Positions 8,637-17,362 of a stretch of DNA of 64,000 nt are shown here, one piece after another (position 1 is the stretch's first letter; every line of letters begins with the position of its first letter). The notes under the pieces are model-generated. The model was not told where the DNA came from, searched no databases, and was given only the letters and a program-made list of their open reading frames with translations. This DNA is from Aquimonas sp044377145 (GTDB taxonomy: Bacteria > Pseudomonadota > Gammaproteobacteria > Xanthomonadales > Xanthomonadaceae), in the NCBI RefSeq assembly GCF_044377145.1, contig NZ_JBILJQ010000014.1:18375-82374 (forward strand), written 5' to 3'. The position numbers and the translations under genes were made by a program.

Positions 8637-9185
8637 ATGCAAACCCACACGCTCGCCATCGCCGAACCCTCGCCCGCCTGCAAGGCCGCCGCCAGCGCGG
8701 AACGCCTGACCCAGGTCTATGCCACCTTGAAGCGGGTCGCGCGCAAGCAGCTCAACCGCGGCCATGCGCCCGCCACGCTGTCGCCGACTGCGCTCGTGCA
8801 TGAGGCCTACCTGCGCGTGGCAGAGGGCGGGCATCTGGCGGTGGACAGCGAATCGCATCTGATCTCGCTGTGCGCGCGCACGATGCGGCATGTGTTTGTC
8901 GACTACTGTCGCGCTCGTTCCGCGGCCAAGCGCGGCAATGCGCTGGCGGTGGACGAACCCGAGGCCGATTGCCCTGAGCTGGCCGATCCGGCCGCCCTGC
9001 TGGCGCTCGATCAGGCCCTGCATGACATCGAAGCGCGCGATCCGCGGCTGGCGCGGGTGATCGAATTGCGCGTGTTCGCCGGCCTGGAGCCACCCGCCAT
9101 TGCGGAAGCCCTGAGCATCGACCTGCGCACCGTACAGCGCGACTGGCTGCGCGCGCGGGTGTGGCTGAGCGGCGCGCTGGGCTAG
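8637..9185 (+). CDS. Second ECF-type sigma factor, no kinase next to it
   Basis: The 182-residue protein is in the same TIGR02999-type family as the factor at 4017. Region 2 is about residues 20-100 and region 4 ends IAEALSIDLRTVQRDW, nearly the same helix-turn-helix as the first factor. Region 2.2 again lacks DAED and has Ser49-Pro50-Thr51-Ala52. The Thr at the third position is shared by both factors. ATG at 8637 has GGAG 8 bases upstream. No kinase or anti-sigma gene is adjacent; the next gene encodes a small secreted protein. It could respond to the kinase 1.3 kb upstream, but this is a guess. Confidence 0.9.
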   Translation: MQTHTLAIAEPSPACKAAASAERLTQVYATLKRVARKQLNRGHAPATLSPTALVHEAYLRVAEGGHLAVDSESHLISLCARTMRHVFVDYCRARSAAKRGNALAVDEPEADCPELADPAALLALDQALHDIEARDPRLARVIELRVFAGLEPPAIAEALSIDLRTVQRDWLRARVWLSGALG

Positions 9186-9284
9186 CCAGTACTCGCCGCG
9201 GGCGGGCCCGATCTCGCGATCCATCTGTGCGGTCTGCCCTCGCCCGCGCGACCTGCGAATGCGCTGATCGGCCCGGCGGATGCG

Positions 9285-9316
9285 ATGATCGGCGCCGGCC
9301 ACGCATGGCCGATCAT
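9285..9316 (+). terminator. Hairpin between ECF sigma gene and the next gene
   Basis: Bases 9285-9293 pair with 9308-9316 (9 bp, 14-base loop). The hairpin ends one base before the ribosome binding site of the gene at 9329. It may be a weak terminator of the sigma gene or a leader structure that affects translation of the small secreted protein. There is no T run. Confidence 0.35.
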
Positions 9317-9328
9317 TCCGGAGTGCAC

Positions 9329-9691
9329 ATGTCCCCTGCCCGCCCGCACCGAATCCGGCACGGCTTCAGCCTGCTGCTCGCCTTTACCGTGGGCAGCAGC
9401 CAGGCCCAGGATGCGCTCGACGACAGCGCCGCCGGCCGCGCCTCGGCGGTGCTCGCCACCAGCGAGTTCGCCGCCACCCATTGCCCCGAACTGAAGCTCA
9501 ACGAGGACGCTCTGCAGGCCGTGCTCGCGCCGGCCAAGCTGAGCCGCGACGTACTGCGCGAGCGCGAGGACTTTCTGCGCCAGACGCTGGCGCTGAATGC
9601 GCTGCTGGACACCTACGACCACCAGACCCTGTGCACGATGGTCAGCCGTCAGCACGCGGGTGATGTCGACGGGCTGCTCAGCTCGGAGTAG
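9329..9691 (+). CDS. Small secreted protein of unknown function
   Basis: The 120-residue product has a basic start, a hydrophobic segment (FSLLLAFTVG) and a likely cleavage site near SSQAQ (residue 26). The mature part is helical and acidic, with two cysteines (HCPEL and TLCTM) that could form a disulfide. ATG at 9329 is preceded by CGGAG. I do not recognise a family. It follows the second ECF sigma gene by 143 bases with a hairpin between them, so it could be a target or a periplasmic partner of that factor. Confidence 0.65.
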   Translation: MSPARPHRIRHGFSLLLAFTVGSSQAQDALDDSAAGRASAVLATSEFAATHCPELKLNEDALQAVLAPAKLSRDVLREREDFLRQTLALNALLDTYDHQTLCTMVSRQHAGDVDGLLSSE

Positions 9692-9707
9692 CGCCGGCGA
9701 GGCCGAT

Positions 9708-10187
9708 TCAGGCCGCAGTGTCGGGCCGCAGCCGCAGGGTCAGCCCACGCAGGAAGTTGCGCAGCAGCTGGTCGCCGCACAGGCGGAAGTGCTTGTGGCT
9801 GCGGTCGCGGAAGAACGCGCTCAGCTCGGGCTTGGAGACCGGAAAGCCGGCATCCTCGAAGATCTGGTGCATGTCGACGTCCTTCAGCTCGAAGGCCACC
9901 CGGAGTTTCTTCAGCACCACATTGTTGGAGACGTGCTTTTCGACCGGGCGCGGTGGGCGGCTGTCGTCGCGGCCGCGGCGGAAGATCACCAGGCCGTCCA
10001 GAAAATGCGCCAGCACGCTGGTGCTGCATTCGACGAAGCCGTCCTCGCCTTCCTTCTTGGTCAGCACCTGCACCTCGGCCTTGTCGATCGGAAAATCGGC
10101 CTTGGCCAGCTGGATGATCTCGACCACCTTCTGGTCGCTGAGATCGAGCATGAAGCGGACGCTGCGAAGAATGTCGTTGTTGATCAT
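9708..10187 (-). CDS. yehS: DUF1456 family protein (YehS-like)
   Basis: The 159-residue protein has the two tandem DUF1456 repeats of about 70 residues each, starting MINNDILRSVRFMLDLSD and repeated near VSNNVVLKKLRVAFEL. The repeats share the pattern N-[DN]-x-L-[RK]-x-[LV]-R-x-[AM]-[LF]. The family is common in proteobacteria and cytoplasmic, but no function is established. Length and start agree with E. coli YehS. The gene stands alone, convergent to the small secreted gene. Confidence 0.9.
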   Translation of the reverse strand: MINNDILRSVRFMLDLSDQKVVEIIQLAKADFPIDKAEVQVLTKKEGEDGFVECSTSVLAHFLDGLVIFRRGRDDSRPPRPVEKHVSNNVVLKKLRVAFELKDVDMHQIFEDAGFPVSKPELSAFFRDRSHKHFRLCGDQLLRNFLRGLTLRLRPDTAA

Positions 10188-10927
10188 GGGTGTCCTGGAG
10201 GCGGCGAGGCCGCGGCACGCTCACTGCGTGACGGGCGGACTGCTTGGAAAGCGTGAGGGGTCGGGCCGACACTGCATCGGTCGGCGCGCGGCGCGCGCAT
10301 CGAGGCAGCGCAGCCCGTGGACGCAGATCGTAACCGTCAACGGTGCACGGCCAAAGCCTTGTCGCCATCGCTGCGATGTTTCGGCAGCGCACGTCGATCA
10401 ACTCGGCAAGGACGCAGCGCGCGTCGATCGACCGCAGGCAGGCATGAGCACACCCGACGCCCACTCGGAGACGCTCGACCGCCCCGGCGCCGATCGCGAC
10501 GAGGTTCCGCCACCACACAGCAACCCGCATTTGCATACTCAGCACGCCTCGGACAATCGCATCCAGCGGCTGGCACACGCTCCACGCCGTTCGCGGCTTC
10601 GCCCTGCTGCATCGCGGGCTTGTTCGCCCACCTGGCGCTGCAGCGCCGGGGCACACGGTGTTTCGTGCCAGCACATGCTGTTGGTGCATTCCGTCGCCCT
10701 GCTGCTGCACCGGGAGCATCGCTGGGACCGCGCCGGCCGTTTCGCCGACCGCGCGCGGTGCCGCTTGCTGCGTGGGAGAACGCAGACATCCCTACGCTTG
10801 GTTGCTGGTCCGCGTCGAAGCAGCGGCTGCAATCGAGCAAGGCTGGTCAAGCGCGATTCGCGCAGGCACGCTGGCGAGCCCGTCTCGACCCGTGACGCCC
10901 AATGCCAAGCCAGCCAGGCCGCCTCGC
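10188..10927. other. 740-bp stretch without a supported gene
   Basis: I find no reading frame here with convincing protein character. Open frames cross it on both strands but give Arg-, Cys- and Ser-rich products typical of GC-rich noncoding DNA, and the longest one runs on into the conserved part of rlmF in the wrong frame. It is the longest gene-free stretch of the window and lies between the divergent yehS and rlmF genes. It contains no tRNA, clear repeat or strong terminator that I could see. It may hold promoters, a small RNA or a decayed gene. Confidence 0.5.
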
Positions 10928-11959
10928 ATGAGCCGTCCCCCGCGCCCGCCCGCAGCCAATTCGCGACGCCAGGGCGCAAGCCCTGCTGCGCGCCCCAGCG
11001 CGGCGGTCGGCGCCACCGGCGCCAGTCTGCACCCGCGCAATCGCCATCAGGGCCACTACGATTTCGATGCACTGCTGGCGCAGTCGCCGGCGCTGGCGGC
11101 GCATCTGATCAGCACGCCCTACGGTGAACGCAGCATCGATTTCAGCCAACCGGCCGCGGTGCGCGCGCTGAATGCGGCGCTGCTGCGCCTGCAGTACGGC
11201 ATCGCCCATTGGCAGATTCCCGAGGGCTATCTGTGTCCGCCCGTGCCGGGCCGCGCCGACTATCTGCACGGTCTTGCCGACCTGCTGGCCAGCGACAATG
11301 AAGGCGTGATCCCACGTGGCGATCAGGTGCGCGCGCTGGATATCGGGGTCGGCGCCAACTGCATCTATCCCTTGATTGGCCATGCCGAGTACGGCTGGCG
11401 CTTCGTTGGAACCGAGATCGACCTGCAGGCGATCGCGATCGCGCAGCAGATTGTCGATGCCAATCCGGGCTTGGCTGCGGCGATCGAGCTGCGCGCGCAG
11501 ACGCTGCGCGGCCAGGTGTTCGCAAGTGTGCTGAAAGCCGGCGAGCGCTTCGACCTCAGCCTGTGCAATCCGCCCTTCCACGCATCCGCCGAGGAGGCCG
11601 CGCGCGGCAGCCAGCGCAAGTGGCGGAATCTGGGCAAGCCGATCGGCAAGCGCGCCGCGACGCCGCTTAATTTCGGTGGGCAGTCGAACGAGCTGTGGTG
11701 CACCGGCGGTGAGGCCTCGTTCCTGCGCCGCATGATCAACGAGAGCGCACCGCTGGCGAACTCGATCTGCTGGTTCACCAGCCTGGTGGCGAAATCCGAG
11801 CATCTGCCGGCGCTGCGCAAACAGCTGCAGAAGGTAGGCGCGAGCGAAGTGCGCGAGCTCAGCATGGCCCAGGGCAACAAACAGAGCCGGTTTCTGGCCT
11901 GGACCTTTCTGGATGCATCGCTGCGTCGCGTCTGGCGTGCGCAGCGTGAGGCGATCTGA
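10928..11959 (+). CDS. rlmF: 23S rRNA (adenine1618-N6)-methyltransferase
   Basis: RlmF uses S-adenosylmethionine to methylate A1618 of 23S rRNA. The 343-residue protein has the family opening HPRNRHQGHYDF, a SAM-binding motif at LDIGVGANCIYPL, and the N6-adenine methyltransferase motif NPPFH. The conserved end reads MAQGNKQSRFLAWTFL. The first 35 residues are low-complexity, basic and Pro-rich. I chose ATG at 10928; an earlier in-frame GTG near 10891 is also possible, and the region before it is not protein-like. The gene appears to be on its own. Confidence 0.93.
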   Translation: MSRPPRPPAANSRRQGASPAARPSAAVGATGASLHPRNRHQGHYDFDALLAQSPALAAHLISTPYGERSIDFSQPAAVRALNAALLRLQYGIAHWQIPEGYLCPPVPGRADYLHGLADLLASDNEGVIPRGDQVRALDIGVGANCIYPLIGHAEYGWRFVGTEIDLQAIAIAQQIVDANPGLAAAIELRAQTLRGQVFASVLKAGERFDLSLCNPPFHASAEEAARGSQRKWRNLGKPIGKRAATPLNFGGQSNELWCTGGEASFLRRMINESAPLANSICWFTSLVAKSEHLPALRKQLQKVGASEVRELSMAQGNKQSRFLAWTFLDASLRRVWRAQREAI

Positions 11960-12049
11960 TGCGCAGCTCACTGCGCGACAGCAGCAGCACGCCGACGCAC
12001 GGCTGGCTTTCGCCAAACCGCGGGCGCACCGCCTGCGATTCGCGTAGCC

Positions 12050-12790
12050 CTAAGCCCCGCGCAGCAGACGGACTTCATCGGCACTGAGCGGGCGGACTGC
12101 GCCCTTGGCGAGATCGCCAAGCTGGACCGGCCCGATCGACACCCGCACCAGGCGCAGCACCACCAGGCCGACGGCGGCCAGCAGGCGGCGGATCTGGCGG
12201 TTGCGGCCTTCGTCCAGCACCATCTCCAGCCAGGTCCGGCGCTCGCCGCCGCGCAGGCGCTCGATCCGCACCACCTGCAGCAGCTCGCCTGCATCCAGCA
12301 CGCCCGCACGCAGACGCTGCAGCAGTGCGTCATCGGCCAGACCTTCAACCTGCACGTGATAGGTCTTGTGCAGCGGCGTGCGCGGCTCGGTCACCGCGGC
12401 GTTGAACGCGGGATCGTTGCTGAGCAGCAGCAGACCCTCGCTGGCCTGGTCCAGCCGCCCGGCCGGCGCAAGCCAGGGCAGATCCAGACCTTCCAGGCAG
12501 CGATAGATGGTGTCGCGACCGCGCTCGTCCTGGGCTGTGGTCACCAGCCCACGGGGTTTGTTCAAGGCCAGAAACACCGAGTCGACCGCGTGCGCTGCGG
12601 CGCCATCGACCGCGATGCTTGTGGCGTCCAGAGCGGTCGGATGCTCGGGGTCAAGCACTACCCGGCCTGCCACCTGCACCCGTCCGGCGCGAATCCAGCG
12701 CTCGGCCTCGGTGCGTGAGCACAGGCCGCGCTTGGAAAGGACGCGGGCGAGGCCATAGCGGGGTGTGTTGGCAGCAACAACTTTGCGCAT
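12050..12790 (-). CDS. RsuA/RluB-family pseudouridine synthase
   Basis: The 246-residue protein modifies rRNA (or tRNA) uridines to pseudouridine. An S4 RNA-binding domain opens the protein (ARVLSKRGLCSRTEAERWI), and the catalytic domain carries the family motif PAGRLDQASEGLLLLSND with the catalytic Asp in GRLD. The later motif EGRNRQIRRL is also typical. RsuA, RluB, RluE and RluF are hard to separate by eye, so I give no symbol. ATG at 12790 is chosen because the S4 domain follows closely; a start at 12841 would add 17 residues. Confidence 0.88.
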   Translation of the reverse strand: MRKVVAANTPRYGLARVLSKRGLCSRTEAERWIRAGRVQVAGRVVLDPEHPTALDATSIAVDGAAAHAVDSVFLALNKPRGLVTTAQDERGRDTIYRCLEGLDLPWLAPAGRLDQASEGLLLLSNDPAFNAAVTEPRTPLHKTYHVQVEGLADDALLQRLRAGVLDAGELLQVVRIERLRGGERRTWLEMVLDEGRNRQIRRLLAAVGLVVLRLVRVSIGPVQLGDLAKGAVRPLSADEVRLLRGA

Positions 12791-12874
12791 CAGCGGAGTT
12801 CCGGCTCGTTCGCACCGCGCCGCGGAGGCCTGCATCCACACCGCAGTCGCTGACGTATGCCTGTTGAATTTGCT

Positions 12875-12887
12875 GGCGTCAGACGCC
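12875..12887. promoter_or_regulatory. 13-base palindrome upstream of the lipid operon
   Basis: GGCGTC-A-GACGCC is a perfect palindrome about 85 bases before the desaturase start and in the divergent region with the pseudouridine synthase gene. It has the size of an operator half-site pair, but no matching regulator gene is adjacent. In GC-rich DNA such a palindrome can occur by chance, so the call is tentative. Confidence 0.25.
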
Positions 12888-12972
12888 GCGTGGCGGTTAG
12901 TGTGCCGCAGGCTGAGCTGTCTCGCGCGCCCGATTCACCGTGAAATCACCGGCCGTTCGCACAATCCTGCCC

Positions 12973-13935
12973 ATGCCCGAACTCAAACACTCCGATTCCA
13001 CCGCCCGTCACCGCGTCCGCGCGGCCCCGATAGCCGCCCTGCTGCGCTGGTTCGACAGTAGCGTGCAGCCCGCCCACACGGGTGACCCCGATGCCATCGA
13101 CTGGCTGCGGGTATTGCCTTTCATTGGTTTGCATCTCGCCTGCTTGGGCGTGATCTGGGTCGGAGTGTCGTGGTTCGCGGTCGCGGTTGCGGCGGCGCTT
13201 TACGCCCTGCGCATGTTCGCGATCACCGGCTTCTACCACCGCTATTTTTCGCACCGCGCGTTCAAGACCTCGCGGCCGGTGCAGTTCCTGTTCGCCGCCC
13301 TCGGCGCGATGAGTGTGCAGCGTGGGCCGCTATGGTGGGCCGCGCACCACCGCCACCACCATCGCAATTCGGACCAGGCCAGCGATTTGCACTCGCCGGT
13401 GCAGCACGGTTTCCTGCGCGCACACATGGGCTGGTTCCTGAGCCGAGGCGCCTTCGCCACCGACACTCAGGCGATTGCAGATCTCGCCAAGTTTCCGGAG
13501 CTGCGCCTGATCGACCGCTTCGATGTTCTCCTGCCCGTGCTGCTGGCCGCCAGCCTGTTCCTGCTCGGCGGCTGGCTGGAGCAGGCCGCGCCGGGCCTGC
13601 AGACCTCCGGCCCGCAGCTGTTGATCTGGGGATTCTTCATTTCCACCGTGGTGCTGTTCCACGCCACGGTGACGATCAACTCGCTGGCGCACCAGATCGG
13701 CAGCCGCCGTTTCGACACCCGCGACAACAGTCGCAACAACTGGTGGTTGGCCCTGCTGACCTTCGGCGAAGGCTGGCACAACAACCACCATCACTTCCCC
13801 GGCTCGGCGCGGCAGGGCTTCCGCTGGTGGGAGTTCGATCTGACCTACTACGCTCTCAAGCTGATGACCTGGGTCGGTCTGGTCTGGGATCTGAAGCCGG
13901 TTCCCGCCGGCTTGAAACGAAGCGGCGGAAACTGA
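12973..13935 (+). CDS. Membrane fatty acid (acyl-CoA) desaturase
   Basis: The 320-residue protein is a Delta9-type desaturase of the integral membrane, di-iron kind. The three histidine boxes are visible: HRYFSHR (near residue 93), HHRHHHRN (near 127) and HNNHHHF (near 270). Hydrophobic pairs lie at about 50-90 and 185-230. It inserts a double bond into a saturated acyl chain, giving the substrate for the methyltransferases encoded downstream. ATG at 12973 is chosen as the start nearest the homology. The next gene begins one base after its stop, so this is the first gene of the lipid operon. Confidence 0.9.
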   Translation: MPELKHSDSTARHRVRAAPIAALLRWFDSSVQPAHTGDPDAIDWLRVLPFIGLHLACLGVIWVGVSWFAVAVAAALYALRMFAITGFYHRYFSHRAFKTSRPVQFLFAALGAMSVQRGPLWWAAHHRHHHRNSDQASDLHSPVQHGFLRAHMGWFLSRGAFATDTQAIADLAKFPELRLIDRFDVLLPVLLAASLFLLGGWLEQAAPGLQTSGPQLLIWGFFISTVVLFHATVTINSLAHQIGSRRFDTRDNSRNNWWLALLTFGEGWHNNHHHFPGSARQGFRWWEFDLTYYALKLMTWVGLVWDLKPVPAGLKRSGGN

Positions 13936-13936
13936 G

Positions 13937-15184
13937 ATGCGCATCGCCGTGGTGGGATCGGGCATCGCCGGCTTGGCGACCGCCTGGCAGCTGGCGCGCG
14001 AGCATCAGGTGGTGCTGTTCGAGGCCGAGTCGCGGCTCGGGGGGCACACGCACACGCATGAGATCGAACGCGACGGTCGACGGTTCCGGGTCGACTCCGG
14101 CTTCATCGTGCACAACCCTGCGAACTACCCGCTGCTGACCGCGATGCTCGACGAGCTCAAGGTCGAGATCCAGCCGACCACGATGGGCTTCTCGGTGCAC
14201 AACGCCCGCAGTGGTCTGCAGTACAGCGCTGGAACCCTGGGCGGATTGTTCTGCCAGCGGCGCAATCTGCTGTCTCCGCGGTTCTACCGGATGGTGGCCG
14301 ATATCCTGCGCTTCTACCGCGAGGCGCCGGCCCTGCTGGCGGGCGATGCCGAAGGCCCGGGCCTTGGCGACTATCTGCAGGCCCAGAGCTATTCGCAGAT
14401 GTTCATCGATGAGCATCTGGTGCCGATGGCCTCGGCGCTGTGGTCATCGCCGTCCGACCGTGTGCTGCAGTTTCCGGCGCGCTATCTGGTCCAGTTCATG
14501 GCCAATCACCACATGTTGAGCGCGGGCGACCGTCCGCAGTGGAAGGTGGTCAAGGGTGGCTCCAGCCGCTATATCGCGGCCTTGGAAAGCGTCTGGCGGG
14601 TCGAGGCGCGGCTGTCGTCCGCGGTCACTTCCATCGCTCGCGTAGCCGGCGGTGTCGAGGTGCGCACCGCCGCCTACAGCGAACACTTCGATCAAGCCGT
14701 GCTGGCCTGCCACAGCGACCAAGCGCTGGCATTGCTGGACGCACCCAGCGCGCGCGAACAGGAGATCCTCGGCGCGATCCGCTACCAGGCGAACGACACA
14801 GTGCTGCATACCGATGCCAGCCTGCTGCCGCCCAATCGTCGTGCCTGGGCCGCCTGGAATGCGCACATCCCGGCCGACCCATCGGCCGACTGCACGGTCA
14901 GCTACTGCATGAACCTGCTGCAGGGAATCAGCTCGCACGAGCCCTTCGTGGTGACGCTGAACCGCAGCGCGGCGATCGACCCGGCCAAGGTCATCGCGCG
15001 CATGCAGTACGCCCACCCCGAGTACACCCACGCCAGCGTTGCCGCGCAGAAGCGCCGCGCCGAGATCAACGGCGTCGATGGCATCTGGTACTGCGGTGCC
15101 TACTGGGGCTGGGGCTTCCACGAAGACGGTATTCGCTCGGGCATCGAGGTGGTGCGCGCGCTCGGTGTGCGCTGGCCGCAATGA
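13937..15184 (+). CDS. FAD-dependent amine-oxidase-like oxidoreductase
   Basis: The 415-residue protein opens with a Rossmann dinucleotide motif (VVGSGIAGLATAW) followed by the second FAD motif (LGGHTHTHEI). The family is annotated as NAD(P)/FAD-dependent or amine oxidase-like and is found beside DUF1365 and CFA synthase genes in many proteobacteria, where it is thought to act on lipids. The end YCGAYWGWGFHEDGIRSG is typical of this subgroup. In furan fatty acid and methyl fatty acid pathways a FAD enzyme oxidises or reduces the methylated chain; the exact reaction here is not known. Its stop overlaps the next start (ATGA). Confidence 0.88.
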   Translation: MRIAVVGSGIAGLATAWQLAREHQVVLFEAESRLGGHTHTHEIERDGRRFRVDSGFIVHNPANYPLLTAMLDELKVEIQPTTMGFSVHNARSGLQYSAGTLGGLFCQRRNLLSPRFYRMVADILRFYREAPALLAGDAEGPGLGDYLQAQSYSQMFIDEHLVPMASALWSSPSDRVLQFPARYLVQFMANHHMLSAGDRPQWKVVKGGSSRYIAALESVWRVEARLSSAVTSIARVAGGVEVRTAAYSEHFDQAVLACHSDQALALLDAPSAREQEILGAIRYQANDTVLHTDASLLPPNRRAWAAWNAHIPADPSADCTVSYCMNLLQGISSHEPFVVTLNRSAAIDPAKVIARMQYAHPEYTHASVAAQKRRAEINGVDGIWYCGAYWGWGFHEDGIRSGIEVVRALGVRWPQ

Positions 15185-15999
15185 TGCGGCCGCCTGCGGC
15201 AACGACCGCGACGCCAGTGCCGGCGCAGCCTGCATCGCCGCTGCAGAGCGCGATCTACCGCGGACAGATCATGCACCGTCGGCACGCACCGCATCCGCAC
15301 GCCTTCCGCTACCCCTTGTTCATGCTCTATCTCGACCTTGCCGAGCTTGAGCAGGTGTTTTCAGGTCGCTGGCTGTGGTCGGTCGGCCGGCGCAACGTGG
15401 CCGCGTTCAGGCGTGAGGACTACCTGGGTGATCCCGCACTGCCACTGGACGAGGCCGTGCGCCAGCGCTTCGAGCAAGTCAGCGGACGTCGCCCGAGCGG
15501 GCCGATCCGGCTGCTCAGCCACCTTCGATACTTCGGCTACAGCTTCAACCCGGTCAGCTTCTACTACTGCTTCAAGCCCGACGGTGAGACCCTTGACGGC
15601 ATCGTCGCCGAGATCACCAACACGCCATGGAAGGAACGCCACAGCTACGTGCTGCCGGCCGAGACAGCCGAGGTCGGCGCGGATGGCTGGCGCTGGCGTT
15701 TCGACAAGCGCTTCCACGTCTCGCCCTTCATGCCGATGGAGCGCGGCTACGACTGGCGCTTCGGTCTGCCGGGCAAGGACCTTCGCGTCCACATGAACAT
15801 CGAGCGGCCTGAGGGCCGCGACTTCGATGCCACCTTGAGCCTGCAGCGCGAGCCGCTGAGCGCGCGCGCGCTGGCGATGAGCCTGCTGCGGCATCCCTGG
15901 ATGACGGCGCGGGTGCTGGTGGCGATCCACTGGCAGGCGCTCTTGATCTGGTGCAGACGCAATCCCGTCTACGATCACCCCTCGAAATCGCGTCGATGA
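15181..15999 (+). CDS. DUF1365 family protein
   Basis: The 272-residue protein shows DUF1365 throughout: an opening IYRGQIMHRRHAPHPH, then SHLRYFGYSFNPVSFYYCF, and the HVSPFMPM segment. The family's reaction is unknown, but it almost always lies between a FAD oxidoreductase and a CFA synthase, so a role in lipid modification is likely. Two adjacent ATGs (15181 and 15184) could start it; 15181 overlaps the preceding TGA. The first 20 residues are low-complexity and the homology starts at about residue 23. Confidence 0.88.
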   Translation: MMRPPAATTATPVPAQPASPLQSAIYRGQIMHRRHAPHPHAFRYPLFMLYLDLAELEQVFSGRWLWSVGRRNVAAFRREDYLGDPALPLDEAVRQRFEQVSGRRPSGPIRLLSHLRYFGYSFNPVSFYYCFKPDGETLDGIVAEITNTPWKERHSYVLPAETAEVGADGWRWRFDKRFHVSPFMPMERGYDWRFGLPGKDLRVHMNIERPEGRDFDATLSLQREPLSARALAMSLLRHPWMTARVLVAIHWQALLIWCRRNPVYDHPSKSRR

Positions 16000-16033
16000 C
16001 GTCGCGCATGTGCCGAAATCCACTTCCCGCCCA

Positions 16034-17362
16034 ATGAGCCTACCCATGAACTCCAGTACCGAGGCCAGCGCGCTGTATGCCGGCGAGAGCGGCGAAAGCG
16101 CGCAGCACAGCCTGCCTTTGCAGGCGCTGCGAGGCCTCGACCGACGCCTGCGCGCGCAGCTGCTGAAGCAGATCGGCCACCTGCGCGAATGCGAAGTCGT
16201 TCTGGAGGATGCCGAAGGCTCGGTGCGTCTGGGCACCGCCGTCGAAGGACGCGAGACCCTGCGCTGCAGGATGCGCGTATCCGACCCGGCGTTCTACCGG
16301 ATGGCCGCGGCGCAGGGTTCAGTGGGCGCAGGCGAGTCCTACATGGACGGCCACTGGTCCTGCGATGACCTGGTCGCCTTGATTCGCATTCTGGTCATCA
16401 ACCGCGATCTGCTGGATGCGATGGAGGGCGGGCTGGCGCGCTTCGGCGGCTGGGCGCTGCGTGCCTGGCATGCCTTGCAGCGCAATACCCGCAGCGGCAG
16501 CCGGCGCAACATCGCCGCCCACTACGACCTCGGCAATGATCTGTTCATGCTGTTCCTGTGCGAGAACATGATGTATTCGTCGGCGGTGTTCGCCGACCCG
16601 AGTGAACCGCTTGAGCTCGCCTCCACCCGCAAGCTCGATCGCATCTGCCGCAAGCTCGATCTGCAGCCGGGTGAGCACGTGGTCGAGATCGGCACTGGCT
16701 GGGGCGGGTTCGCGATCCATGCGGCGCGCCACTACGGTGTGCGCGTCACCACCACCACGCTGTCGAAAGAGCAGCGCGAACTGGCGCTGACTCGCATCCA
16801 GCAGGCCGGACTGTCAGGCAAGATCGAGGTGCTGCTGTCCGACTATCGCGATCTGCAGGGCCGCTACGACAAGCTGGTCTCGATCGAGATGATCGAGGCG
16901 ATCGGGCACCAGTATCTGGACACCTACTTCGGCAAGGTTCGCAGCCTGCTGAAGGACGATGGCATGGCCTTGATCCAGGCCATCACCATTGAAGACCACC
17001 GCTATGCGCAGGCGCTGCGGGCAGTCGACTTCATCAAACGCTTCATCTTCCCGGGCAGCTTCATTCCGTCGATCCATGCCATGCAGGGTGCGATCGCACG
17101 CAGCAGCGATCTGAAGCTCTACAACCTCGAAGACATCGGCCCCAGCTATGCGCTGACGCTTCGCCACTGGCGCCAGCGCTTCATGGCCAGGCTGTCCGAG
17201 GTGCGCGCGCTCGGCTACCCGGAGCGCTTCATTCGGATGTGGGAGTTCTACCTGTGTTACTGCGAAGGCGGCTTCATCGAGCGCTCGATCGGCGATGTGC
17301 AGCTGCTGCTGACAGCGCCACGCTGTCGCCGTACCGAATACCTGCCCGACCTGCGCTCATGA
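16034..17362 (+). CDS. cfa: Cyclopropane-fatty-acyl-phospholipid synthase
   Basis: The 442-residue protein transfers a methyl group from S-adenosylmethionine to the double bond of an unsaturated phospholipid acyl chain. The C-terminal catalytic domain has YDLGNDLFMLFL, the SAM motif VEIGTGWGGFAIHAARHYG and MIEAIGHQYLDTYF. It is preceded by an N-terminal lipid-binding domain of about 120 residues. The start is uncertain: GTG 16010, ATG 16034 and ATG 16046 are all possible and none has a strong ribosome site. The stop overlaps the next start. The product could be cyclopropane or a methylated chain, depending on partner enzymes. Confidence 0.9.
   Translation: MSLPMNSSTEASALYAGESGESAQHSLPLQALRGLDRRLRAQLLKQIGHLRECEVVLEDAEGSVRLGTAVEGRETLRCRMRVSDPAFYRMAAAQGSVGAGESYMDGHWSCDDLVALIRILVINRDLLDAMEGGLARFGGWALRAWHALQRNTRSGSRRNIAAHYDLGNDLFMLFLCENMMYSSAVFADPSEPLELASTRKLDRICRKLDLQPGEHVVEIGTGWGGFAIHAARHYGVRVTTTTLSKEQRELALTRIQQAGLSGKIEVLLSDYRDLQGRYDKLVSIEMIEAIGHQYLDTYFGKVRSLLKDDGMALIQAITIEDHRYAQALRAVDFIKRFIFPGSFIPSIHAMQGAIARSSDLKLYNLEDIGPSYALTLRHWRQRFMARLSEVRALGYPERFIRMWEFYLCYCEGGFIERSIGDVQLLLTAPRCRRTEYLPDLRS

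Noticed and set aside
9718..11127. A 469-residue plus-strand frame covering the gene-free stretch and the start of rlmF
   Set aside because: It crosses yehS antisense and runs into the conserved start of rlmF in a wrong frame; composition is Arg- and Ser-rich.
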